Below, piece after piece: positions 46,883 to 56,043 of a DNA stretch of 64,000 bases; within the stretch, counting starts at the first letter, position 1; each line of letters starts with the position of its first letter. Source of the DNA: Batkoa obscura (Eukaryota > Entomophthoromycota > Entomophthoromycetes > Entomophthorales > Batkoaceae); NCBI GenBank assembly GCA_030770535.1, contig JASVEC010000058.1, forward strand, positions 62,001 through 126,000, written 5' to 3'. The position numbers were made by a program, and so were the translations under genes. The notes beneath the pieces were generated by a model, which was not told the origin of the DNA, made no database searches, and worked only from the letters and a program-made list of their open reading frames with translations.

Positions 46883-46984
46883 ATGGCGATGTTTTCTTTA
46901 TTCCATTACTTTCCCATTTTTAAGCGCTAATTTGAGTGGAAAGGTTGTTGGTAGAATTCTTAAATAAAAAATACATTCCCATAT
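46883..46984 (+). mobile_element. MITE copy 17, inserted in duplicated promoter flank
   Basis: Forward copy, ATATGGCGATG left end, ACATTCCCATAT right end. The flanks (AACTACAAGG and CTGACAAAAGG) are contiguous at the related site near 52120-52140, giving an empty-site comparison. Confidence 0.88.
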
Positions 46985-47207
46985 ACTTCTGACAAAAGGT
47001 ATTTTATCTACTTGAGTATGTTCTATGAGTACATCTTTTTTATTTAAGTCTAAATTTGATAAATACAATCGTCCAATATAATATAACTAAACAAAAAGTA
47101 TGTTTTGATAAAAAATTTTATAATTCAAGTAGTTAAAATTATAATGAATTAAGTCGAAAAACATAAACAGATAAGATTTTATAGTAATTTAAACTCAATA
47201 TTATAGC
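46985..47207. other. Spacer, no gene seen
   Basis: AT-rich; continues the duplicated upstream flank for its first ~60 bp (TTTTATCTACTTGAGTATG). Confidence 0.4.
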
Positions 47208-47304
47208 ACATAAAGATGCCTTTTTCGTTCAAAGATTTACTGGCTTTTTCATTCAATAGAACTTTAAAAATGAAAAAGCGATGAAACTAAAAAAACATTT
47301 CCAT
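47208..47304 (-). mobile_element. MITE copy 18, strongly degenerate
   Basis: Reverse copy recognised by CAAAGATTTACTGGC, a mutated core, GAAAAAGCGATGAAACTAAAAA and the ACATTTCCATG end. Confidence 0.65.
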
Positions 47305-47866
47305 GTAGTTTAATTGATTGTAGTTAGCAGGAATGGTTTAGTTATATTTGGCCTACACTCACTGGTAAAATGACTTTTGTGTTTTGATTCTTTATAGTAG
47401 ATCAATCAATATCAATTAAAATACTGCTATTATATTAAATATAGATGTATTGTAATTAATATAGCCTAAGTTGTTATAAGAAACAGTAAGTGTTTTAACT
47501 CAAAATGTATATACTATTTAGTAAACAAACATTAGATATCAAGTATAAATAATATAATTATTAGCATGAACTTCTACATTTATACTTATTGCTATCGAAA
47601 GATTTATTTTTTAATAAAAGGAGAGGGCAAATACACAAAACTTACCATTGAATACATTATCCAAAGTTAAGCTATATTGTTTGTCTGAATATCAAAAGTA
47701 CATTTATATAATTAAAGCTGCAAAGTAAAAGCGTAAATAAACTATTGGACATATAATAAAGTTGTAACTATATTTATTATAATAATTTAGGAATAAACTA
47801 AATAATCCTTAAAGTATCTTTATAAGCCATTTTAAAGGCGAGCAGTTAAAACCCAATATTAAAAGT
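47305..47866. other. Spacer, no gene seen
   Basis: AT-rich; nothing supported. Confidence 0.4.
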
Positions 47867-48436
47867 CTAATTTAGAACACTAGAAAATTTGTTTTTGATG
47901 TCTGCGTATTCAACTTGTAATCGGCTCTGATCAACATAACGATTTTCTCTAAGGCGATCATATGTATCTTTGACTTCATTGTAGAGTCCACGATAATCAG
48001 TGGGAGATTTACATTCTTTATATCTTTTATTAAGGTCTAATACGTAATTAATAGGCCCATCTTCAAAAGTAATTTCATTGTTCTTTTGATTAGGATCGAG
48101 TTTCTCTAAGGCTACCTTAAATTTATTGAAAAGTTGTTCCCGTTCACTATTAAGTTCCTTACTTGAGTATTTGCCCTCATACAAAAGATCATAGTAAGAG
48201 TTGTCGCAGTACTTAATAGTGTTAATAAAATCTTCTTTATTTTTAACTTGGGACATTTTTTGCTCAAATTGACAATCATTGGCAATTGGCTGGACATCAC
48301 GGATATGCAATAATCCCTTAAAGCCACCAATGATTTCGTCACTAATACCTCTTAAGCTATGGTGATTAAAAGAAAATGCAGCAGCAGAGGAAGTTAAGCA
48401 AATTAAAGAAGTAAAAGTAGTAGTACTAAATTTCAT
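47867..48436 (-). CDS. Secreted modular protein without Gly-Gly-Asn linker
   Basis: 189 codons, single exon. Signal peptide MKFSTTTFTSLICLTSSAAA, family motif NHHSLRGISDEIIGGFKGLL with HIRDVQP, then two helical modules with two cysteines each (NDCQFEQKMSQVKNKEDFIN ... TIKYCDNSYYDLLY; LDLNKRYKECKSPTDYRGLY ... LQVEYADIKNKFSSVLN). The modules are joined by a short polar linker (DPNQKNNEITFEDGPIN) in place of the GGN repeat, and the basic tail is absent. The C-terminal motif LQVEYADIK matches LQVEYEAIK of the long paralogues, so module order is kept. Function unknown; see the 28970-30016 entry for the family. Confidence 0.82.
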   Translation of the reverse strand: MKFSTTTFTSLICLTSSAAAFSFNHHSLRGISDEIIGGFKGLLHIRDVQPIANDCQFEQKMSQVKNKEDFINTIKYCDNSYYDLLYEGKYSSKELNSEREQLFNKFKVALEKLDPNQKNNEITFEDGPINYVLDLNKRYKECKSPTDYRGLYNEVKDTYDRLRENRYVDQSRLQVEYADIKNKFSSVLN

Positions 48437-48526
48437 TTTTGTTTGGTGAAGTTCAATGATGTCTTTAATCGATACAATTTTGTCTTATATACTTTAAAAA
48501 ATATGGCCCCTTAATACATAATTATT

Positions 48527-48536
48527 CCGTGGACGG
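48527..48536. promoter_or_regulatory. CCG-N4-CGG inverted half-sites upstream of secreted gene
   Basis: CCGTGGACGG about 91 bp before the start at 48436, in the same conserved block (ATGGCCCCTTAATACATAAT) and at the same distance as the site at 30108. Confidence 0.5.
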
Positions 48537-48539
48537 CAA

Positions 48540-48908
48540 ACTAAAAATAATACTTGAATTAATTGGGTTGATTTAATTTTAGGTTAGCTTTATTTATTTT
48601 AACTGAGGGAATCCACTTCCAATAAGGAGCACTTTATCTACTTAGGCATATTCCGCGAGTATACTTGTATTTTTTATATTCTAAGCTTAACAAATATATT
48701 TACATAATATGACCACCTAGTTGAATAAAAATAGCGAATAAATAATATTACATAAATAATATAGACTCAATATTATAGCGTATGCACAGCTTGCCTTTAT
48801 TGAAGATATTTAAGGAAATGAGTGGAAAAAAACAGGTTCTTATTTTTCTTTATTTTTTTAAAATTATAACTGGCTTTTATTGCTTGTAATATTTATTATA
48901 AATATACA
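48540..48908. other. Duplicated promoter flank and spacer
   Basis: The first ~150 bp still align with the flanks at 46.8 and 52.1 kb (CTTGAATTAATTGGGTTGAT; TTTATCTACTTAGG). The rest is AT-rich without features. Confidence 0.45.
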
Positions 48909-49014
48909 ATAAGTGGGAATATATTTTTGCTTAGCAATTTTATTAACAATTTTTCCGCCTAAATAATGCTCAAAAAATGGAAAAAGTATGAAACCAAAAA
49001 AAATAGCTTTATAT
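48909..49014 (-). mobile_element. MITE copy 19
   Basis: Reverse copy, AAGTGGGAATATA left end, AAATAATGCTCAAAAAATGG core, ATAGCTTTATAT right end. Confidence 0.8.
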
Positions 49015-49539
49015 ACTGAAAATAATTAGCTTAATTTAAACATTTAACAATTACAAATTTTTTAGAAAACATGCATATTAGCATTGATTTTTATATCTGT
49101 GTCGATTGCTTTAGAGTTTTATTATTGATGAAATATGGTAAGGATGGATAGAACTATCGCCTTTGAGAACTTTATGTTAAATTAAGCTATATTAATTAAA
49201 TATTATATTAATATTCTTATTTGCACGTAAAATCATCAAATTGAAATTTAAAATATCATTAAATATTTAGTGAAATTTACTTTCTTTGGATCTATTCTGA
49301 AAAGTTATATTAAAAAATAATTTAACGATATTTAGAATAGCTTTTTATAGCTTCTTTCGTACAAGTAGCTAAGGAAGGAACAAGTTTAAGGTCACACCTA
49401 ACATTTTTAATTCTTAAGATATATACAACCTCAATGGTTAATCGTTGTTCTCTATGAGAGTAATAATTTAACTTCAATCTAAATATTCTGAAGGCTCTAG
49501 TGAGGAATCTATTACAACCAACGCAAGATTTGCAGTCTT
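49015..49539. other. Spacer, no gene seen
   Basis: AT-rich; the last part may still belong to the decayed paralogue that follows. Confidence 0.35.
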
Positions 49540-49975
49540 TTCAACTTTATTCTAAGTTGAGTTTGCTGGCAGCATACCCGTTTCCGATATTACTATTGTT
49601 ATTTCCTCCATTATTTATCATATTCTTATATCCATTGGTAGCTCCATTGGTAGCAGTGAATTGCTCGAGCTATTTTAATTCTGCATTGAGTTTTCTGTAG
49701 CTTAATATTAAATTCATTTATATTAAGTTGATTTAGATTTAAAAGATCATTAAAAGTCTGATCACAAGCTCGAAAGATAATATCGAATTCCTCTCTTTTT
49801 CCAGCTTGTACATTCTTTTATTCAATTTAACAGTTACCGGCAGTTAATTGATCATCATGGATATACAATAATCTCTTAAAACTTTCGATAACTTCATCAC
49901 CAATAGTTCTTAAACCATGATATTTAGATCTGGATGCTTCAGTAGTAAAAGCCAAATAAAAGCATTAAACTTCAT
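49540..49975 (-). pseudogene. Decayed member of the secreted modular family with GGN remnant
   Basis: Starts at the ATG at 49973-49975. The RAIG-type motif (LRTIGDEVIESFKRLLYIHD), the module (TFNDLLNLN, reading through breaks) and a short GGN/TNG remnant (TNGATNG, NNGGNNN) can be followed in changing frames to about 49540. Several stops and frameshifts; the C-terminal module is gone. MITE copy 20 interrupts its upstream region. Confidence 0.75.
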
Positions 49976-50051
49976 CTTTGATTGATATAGTTAAACATCT
50001 TAAAGTAGTAAATTTTTGCTATGTATTTTTCTACAAATATTACTCCTCAAT

Positions 50052-50157
50052 ATATGGAGCTGTTTTTTTTAGTTTCATTATTTTTCCATTTTTTAAGCGC
50101 TATTTATGTGGAAAAATTGTCAGTAAAATTCTTAAATACAAAAATACATCCCCATAT
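50052..50157 (+). mobile_element. MITE copy 20, inserted in conserved promoter block
   Basis: Forward copy, ATATGGAGCTG left end, perfect ACATCCCCATAT right end. It splits CTCCTCAATA from ATGATTACCCCACTTAC, which are contiguous upstream of the intact paralogue (CTCCTCAATAAATAATTACT at 30090). Confidence 0.92.
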
Positions 50158-50313
50158 GATTACCCCACTTACAGGAAACTTAAAACGCATACTCTACTTA
50201 CTATAATTACTTGAATCAATTTTAATTCTATCTGCTTTACATTCTTTGATAAAATGGTTTGCAGCTTTTAATTTTATTATAACAACTCAAACGATATTAA
50301 CTAAAATTACACT

Positions 50314-50415
50314 ATATGAGGATGTATTTTTTGTTTAATTTTATTAAGAATTTTTCTGCTCAGGTAGCGATTAAAAAATGTAAAAAGTAATGAAACCAAA
50401 AAATACACCCCATAT
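50314..50415 (-). mobile_element. MITE copy 21
   Basis: Reverse copy, ATATGAGGATGTA left end, TACACCCCATAT right end, core AGGTAGCGATTAAAAAATG. Confidence 0.85.
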
Positions 50416-50489
50416 TATACTTTATGTAGTATACTTTAATTGATACGCTAAGTTATTATAAAAACAAAAAATAGTGACATTTAATATAA

Positions 50490-50584
50490 TATGTACAGAG
50501 AATTTTTTTGGCTTTATCACTTTTCTCATCTTTTAAGTGCTATTTGAGCAGAAAAATTCTTAATAAATTCAAAAACACATTATA
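50490..50584 (+). mobile_element. MITE copy 22, degenerate
   Basis: Forward copy recognised by TTTTTTTGGCTTTATCACTT, AAGTGCTATTTGAGCAGAAA and the ACACATTATAC end. Confidence 0.75.
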
Positions 50585-50838
50585 CAGTTTAAAGAATTAA
50601 AGCTATGAGTTTTATTAAGATAGAAATACCATTAAAGTTTGCTTGGTATTTGGGAATGTTTTTTATTTTACCCTTTTTTACTATTTTTTCAAAAATTAAT
50701 TAAGGCAGATGCTTAAGTTCAAGTTTGTGCTGACAAGTGATGAATTTATAGTTGCTTGTTCAATCTAGTGATTTCAAGGCTATTAATTTAATTTCTATTA
50801 AAATGAACAGTTATTTAGCACATATCGAAACTTAAACA

Positions 50839-50946
50839 ATATGGGGATGTATTTTTGTGTTTAAGAATTTTACCAACAAATTTTCCACTCAAATAGCGCT
50901 TAAAAAGTGGAAAAAATAATGAAGTCAAAAAAAACACTCCCATATA
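50839..50946 (-). mobile_element. MITE copy 23
   Basis: Reverse copy with perfect ATATGGGGATGTA left end, perfect AAATAGCGCTTAAAAAGTGG core and CACTCCCATAT right end. A short ACATCTCCAT fragment at about 51002-51011 may be a scrap of another copy. Confidence 0.92.
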
Positions 50947-51329
50947 ATGGCTAATTAATTTCTAATTTAAAAAAATAGCAAAAAAGACAATTAATAAAAA
51001 ACATCTCCATTTGTTTAACTCAAATTACCTAACTTATATATGAAAACAATGTAAGTTTAACTTAACTTACACATTTAAACACTGAAATATATATACAAAT
51101 GTACTATCAGCATAAGTTTCAATGGCTATACTTATTATTTTTTGAATTTTTACCTTAGTAAAAAGTCTTACAAATAAATGAAATTTTTACTATTAATTAA
51201 ATGAAATTACCTCAGACTACGCTATCTAACCTTAAATCAATATAAATATTTATGTATCTAAAGTCATAATATTACAATTGAAACTAACTATATAATATTG
51301 TTTAATTAACTCGAAAGACACTTTAAATG

Positions 51330-51962
51330 ATCTTTAGAGCAACTTCATAAGTCATTTTAAGCACAAGTAATTAAAAATCAATACTTTCAGACCTTTTTAT
51401 AATATCAAAAGCTTCTTTTTGGTTATATCAAATTTAGAGCGTAATTTTCTTATATTGAGTTTACCTCTATCCCAAGAACATTTGGATATATCTACAAGCT
51501 GAACACAGATTACATGATATTCTTTGGAAGATACACACCCTTTGAATATTTGACCGAGGCTTATTTCGGTACCAATAGATTCACTTTTAAAGGCTATTTT
51601 TTTATTCTTTCTCTATGAATAGCAAATTGATCTTGGGCCAATTTGATTACCTCTATGATTTAATGTCATTAAGTATCAAATTCGTTGATTCTGACTGGAT
51701 TTTGATATAAAAGATTGAGGTGAGATTCCCCGTAGGCATCAAAGATGGAATTAAATTCATATATACTCTGAACTTGTGAAATACTTCGTTTAGGCTGGCA
51801 GTTATCAGCAATTTTTTGGCCATCCTGGACAAATAAAAATACTTCGACGATATTAAGAATTTTATCACCAATGGGCTTTAAGCCATGATCATTAGGAGGG
51901 AGGGTAGCAACAATAAAAGTTAAAGAAATCAAAAAAGTAGAGGCAAAATTGTCAAATCTCAT
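51330..51962 (-). pseudogene. Decayed member of the secreted modular family
   Basis: From MRFDNFASTFLISLTFIVAT (intact signal peptide) through DHGLKPIGDKILNIVEVFLF, VQDGQKIADNCQPKRSISQV and SHLNLLYQNPVRINEFDT to an early stop. Further module and C-terminal homology is scattered down to about 51330. The 5' 97 codons are open, so a short secreted product remains possible, but the second half is broken. Confidence 0.75.
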
Positions 51963-52283
51963 TTTTTGTTGATACAGTTGCATGGTTTTTTACTTACATG
52001 CTTTTAAAAATGGAGCTTCTTTGATAAGTAAAGACCCTTTAACCAGCAAAATAAAATATCGAACTTGAAGTAGTTATACTGATTTGAATTAGATCTAACT
52101 CTATTTGTTTGAACTATAGGATCTAGTTTTGACAAAGGATCCTTTAACTACTTTTGTATATCTTACGATTATAATTTTCGAATGTAGCTTTGTTAAATAA
52201 ATAAAAAATTTACAATCAAAAAAATCATACTAAATCAAATAAAGAGTTACAGTATTACAAAATAATTTAAATATTTGAATAGC

Positions 52284-54754
52284 ATATGGGGTTGTCTGAA
52301 TTAGTTTCATTATTTTATCCAATTTTAAAAAAATTTGTATTTTAAAAACTTCGCTTAAAATTCTATAAAATCACATCTTTTATTAAAACAAAAGTACCCA
52401 AACACAGTTCTAAACCATTATATTATAGCTCATACTGTAAGTTAGTTGAATTTCTACTAGATCTTAAATACATGTTCTTATAAAGCTTAATTGAGAAATA
52501 TTTATTATCAACTGCTTTATAACCAACATTGTAGATTTATTATCAAATAAATAAACTACTTTAATGTTATAATTACATTATTAATATATTGCCAAGTTAA
52601 TAAATAGCTGCATGGGAGGGAGTGGTCAGCCCCAAAACTATAATTGACCATCCCTATATAGTACAAGTAATAATAGTTTTTACATATTATTACAGTTACT
52701 TGTTCTTTGACTATTTATTAACTTAGCTATTAATAACTTAAGTAATCCTAACATTTAACAATCTATTTCTATCATTCAACAAACTACTTACTTGCTTAGT
52801 AAATATCGAAATTTTTAAATTCTCTGTTATCTTCGTAAGGTAAGCTGGGATCGATCTTTTAATTTTTCTGTTTTCTATAGACTCTATAACTTTAATTGGG
52901 ACTATATCGCTTTTTTTTGATGTATCAGATACTGGATAACAATGTAGTTTATTGTTATGTTTAATAAAGTGTAAATACTTCTTAATGCCCTGCATCTCTA
53001 TTATTCTTTTTGTATTTTTGTTTCTTTTATACTTTTTAAAAATTATATCTGTTTTCCCATTATTAACAGTCGAGTTATTAATTTTATTATGCTCACAAAT
53101 AAAAGCCTCAAATCTTGAAATTAATTGATCGATATCTTCTATTTTACCTAACGCTTCAAAACTACTTTTCCATTTTGAAAGGTTTCCAAAATGTCCATCA
53201 ACTATACTTTTTCCATGATGCTCAGCAAAAAAATTAAGATTAACATTCAAACTACTATTTATTTTATGAATTTCTTTAAACATATAATGTAAGAACTCTT
53301 GGGATCTAAAATGATTTCCTGTATCTGCCCATATATTAATTTTTGTAAACTTTTTAAATAGAAGCTCTGTAGAGATTAAATCGATTAAACAATCTCCTGC
53401 ATATGCTGAATCATGATTCAATATTTCAGATAAATAATCAAAGTAAACTTTGCCTATTGTTTTATCATCTTTTAAATATAATACACCAAAGCCTAATACT
53501 GATATAGCTTGTTTATTATAATGATCTAGATTTATTGAATCTGGTCTTGTCCCTATTTCCATATTTTGTTTAAAATCTAAAACTATTATACAACTTTTGT
53601 TATTTAATTTTTTGATAGTTTCATTAAATGTGTTTTTTTGAGTATCAACACAGAATTTATGTAATTTGTATAACTTTTCTTCTTCGTTGAAAATTTCTTC
53701 TATCTCTGTTTTGTTTTTTGCTGTATTTATTTTATTTTCAAATAACTTTTTCCTAACTGTATACTGGGTACATATATTACATAGATCCGTTTTTCTTGCT
53801 GGATTTTTGAAATTACTTGGTATATATTTAAAGAACGTTGACCTAGCTACTGCTTTATCTCTTAGATCATTCAAATATTTACTATATATCATTCTTCTAC
53901 TTTTATTTAATATATATATATTATCTGATGAATATTTACTATCGTTATTTTTTTTATTAAATCTTGATGAAATAGTTGAATCATTTAGTAAATATTGTAT
54001 GATAGTTTCAATTTGGTCATCTTTAATTTTTTTTGTATTTTTAATAATAGGTTTTAATGTTGATATTTTATTATTATTACTTGTTTTTGAATAATCATAT
54101 TGATTTCTATTTATATTAAACCCAAAACTCTTACATTCATCAAAAGAATATACTGAAGCTATAGTTGATAATAACGCTACTTGCTGACTTTTGTTTCCTG
54201 TTTCCCTTAAAGCACTAATTTTATACATTACTTGATTAAGTTTATTATTATCGATAGTAAACTTTGATAATATATCTTTTCTTTGTTTTGTTTTATTATA
54301 AAATTCCATGAACCTTGGGTTGTTATAAGTAGCTCTTAAAATTGATGTAAATGAATTACAATGTTTATATTGTGTACTCCTCCCTATTGTATTGAAGTTT
54401 TCAAAAATTCCATTTCGAAGTTTAGTTATGAAAGTTTGCATTTTATTTTTATTTCAACAAAAAATAAAGTCAAATAAAGTCAAATAACTGTGTTTATATA
54501 ATTATGTATTTATATAATTATATAATCATATAGTTATATATTATATATCTGTTAAATATCTAACAGAACTAACATAAAATATATAGTTAGGAAAATTAGC
54601 TATTTAAGAAAAGGAAACAATTAAAATAAGTTTTAAATAGAGACATTTAATTTTAGGCTTTTTAGATTTAACCGTTATATTGAACACAAACTTGGAATTT
54701 TAAATTTGGATTAATTTGTAAGTAGATTCTGAAACCAATTAGGACAGCCCCATT
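52284..54754 (-). mobile_element. Candidate autonomous DNA transposon related to the MITEs
   Basis: Left end at 52284 (ATATGGGGTTGTC, then TGAATTAGTTTCA) and right end at 54754 read inward on the other strand (ATGGGGCTGTCC, then TAATTGGTTTCA) agree at about 20 of 24 positions. They share the C...AATT bases that the MITE consensus lacks. Both also match the MITE forward end (ATGGGGATGT...GGTTTCAT). The interior holds the transposase ORF. Caution: 52284-52378 can also be read as a complete degenerate MITE copy, so the left boundary might be an independent insertion. A compact inverted repeat at 52619-52657 (GGGAGTGGTCA / TGACCATCCC) could be an alternative inner end. Confidence 0.5.
52738..54441 (-). 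CDS. DDE-like transposase
   Basis: Intronless 567-codon frame, whole from MQTFITKLRNGIFENF to a stop. The N-terminal half is basic and Lys/Asn-rich. A CNICTQY knuckle with later Cys/His residues lies near residue 220. The catalytic-like region has a first Asp in CIIVLDFKQNM, a second in INIWADTGNHFRSQEF and a third acidic site in LNFFAEHHGKSIVDGHFG. The HHGKSxxDGHFG block resembles, from memory, transposase-derived proteins of several early-diverging fungi and animals. I cannot place it in a named superfamily. Base composition is more A-rich than the host genes. Being full length and open, it may be recently active. Confidence 0.75.
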   Translation of the reverse strand: MQTFITKLRNGIFENFNTIGRSTQYKHCNSFTSILRATYNNPRFMEFYNKTKQRKDILSKFTIDNNKLNQVMYKISALRETGNKSQQVALLSTIASVYSFDECKSFGFNINRNQYDYSKTSNNNKISTLKPIIKNTKKIKDDQIETIIQYLLNDSTISSRFNKKNNDSKYSSDNIYILNKSRRMIYSKYLNDLRDKAVARSTFFKYIPSNFKNPARKTDLCNICTQYTVRKKLFENKINTAKNKTEIEEIFNEEEKLYKLHKFCVDTQKNTFNETIKKLNNKSCIIVLDFKQNMEIGTRPDSINLDHYNKQAISVLGFGVLYLKDDKTIGKVYFDYLSEILNHDSAYAGDCLIDLISTELLFKKFTKINIWADTGNHFRSQEFLHYMFKEIHKINSSLNVNLNFFAEHHGKSIVDGHFGNLSKWKSSFEALGKIEDIDQLISRFEAFICEHNKINNSTVNNGKTDIIFKKYKRNKNTKRIIEMQGIKKYLHFIKHNNKLHCYPVSDTSKKSDIVPIKVIESIENRKIKRSIPAYLTKITENLKISIFTKQVSSLLNDRNRLLNVRIT

Positions 54755-55562
54755 TCTTTCTTAATGATTACTTAATATAGCTATTACATAGTTTAATAAA
54801 TAGATTTGGCTGTATATAAGATGTTAGGGTGTGGCTGTCATCTAAAAAGAGCTACGGGAGCAGTTAATCTAAACACTTACACTAATAACAGCAATTCTAA
54901 CTGATCTTTAAAAATAAATGCGATTATACCAAGGATAAATATAAATGTCTAATTTTTTAATACAAACTTAGTAAAAATAATCAAATTTTATGCAAAGCAA
55001 GTTTCAATCGAAAAAATTCCCAATTTCAATTTCAAAAATACCATAAATATGTTTTTAAGTGCAAGAAAATAGTTAAAGCAGTAGTAAGCTTATCTTATAC
55101 TCAAAGATGCACTATTACACTTCATAAAATAATAATAGAAACAGTAATAGTGACATTAGTATCAAAGTTAGTCCTAGGGTTCCTAAAAACCTATTAGCCA
55201 TTTTTTACTATGAAGATCTAATCAAAAAATTTGATTTTTTTCAGACATTTGTTTACCCTCATTAAGGATTGTTAGTAAATTTACTATATTACGACTATTG
55301 AACAAAGTTTGAATGACTAAACCCGTTTTTTATAAAAACCTTGTTAATTGTTTAATTTAAACATGAATTGAGATATTTAATTTCATATTTGTTATTATAA
55401 AAATAGAAAAAATTACGATGGTTAAACTCAAAAGACACAAAATTAAATGCCCAACCCATGTTTAAATAGAACCAGTAATGAGTTATTAATTTCCTGTTTT
55501 TATTTATTTTCTAACAGTCACCTCGATTTGGGCTAATATTCTTGGTACCTTAGAGTTTTAAA
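54755..55562. other. Spacer, no gene seen
   Basis: AT-rich; nothing supported beyond the transposon end. Confidence 0.4.
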
Positions 55563-55665
55563 ATATGGGGATGTATTTTTTTTAAGAATTTTACTACCAA
55601 TTTTTCCACTCAAATAGCGTCTAAAAGATGGAAAAAGTATGAAACCAGAAAAAACATCCTCATAT
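55563..55665 (-). mobile_element. MITE copy 25
   Basis: Reverse copy, ATATGGGGATGTA left end, ACATCCTCATAT right end, core AAATAGCGTCTAAAAGATGG. Copy 24 is the degenerate copy that may form the left end of the transposon (52284-52378). Confidence 0.9.
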
Positions 55666-56043
55666 GCTCTCAAGTTATTTAAATATACTCTCATTTAAAT
55701 TCAATGCTAACAACCCGTAACTCTCTGTTCATTCATGACTTGAGAATATCAAAAGTATTTTTAATATTGTTGTATGTATAATATCAAGGGCAATTGAATA
55801 ATATTAGCCCGAATTAATAAATAACTAAGCAGTAACTAGTAAATTCGAACCAAACAATTAAAAGTTTAAAAAAAAGCAGTTTAAGTGATTGGACTTTTGA
55901 ATTTAAACCAAAGTTTGAGATCACTAGATTTAAAAGGCAATGCCAAGCAAATTATAAAAACCAAACTTTTCCAAGCATAATTCAAAAAAGACATCATAAA
56001 TACTAAAAAAACCTAAACCACTGTTTTCTCTTTAAGAAATAAA
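55666..56043. other. Promoter region of the membrane protein gene
   Basis: AT-rich; no distinct motif identified. Confidence 0.35.

Noticed and set aside
52616-52660. Inverted repeat GGGAGTGGTCA / TGACCATCCC considered as the true transposon terminus
   Set aside because: No matching inverted copy was found beyond the 5' end of the transposase, whereas 52284 and 54754 do match; kept only as an alternative in the element entry.
53666-54094. Plus-strand hydrophobic ORF of 142 codons
   Set aside because: Antisense shadow of the transposase; composition follows from the Lys/Asn-rich sense frame.
54825-54842. AGGGTGTGGCTGTCATC considered as the partner terminal repeat of 52616
   Set aside because: It matches weakly and in direct, not inverted, orientation.
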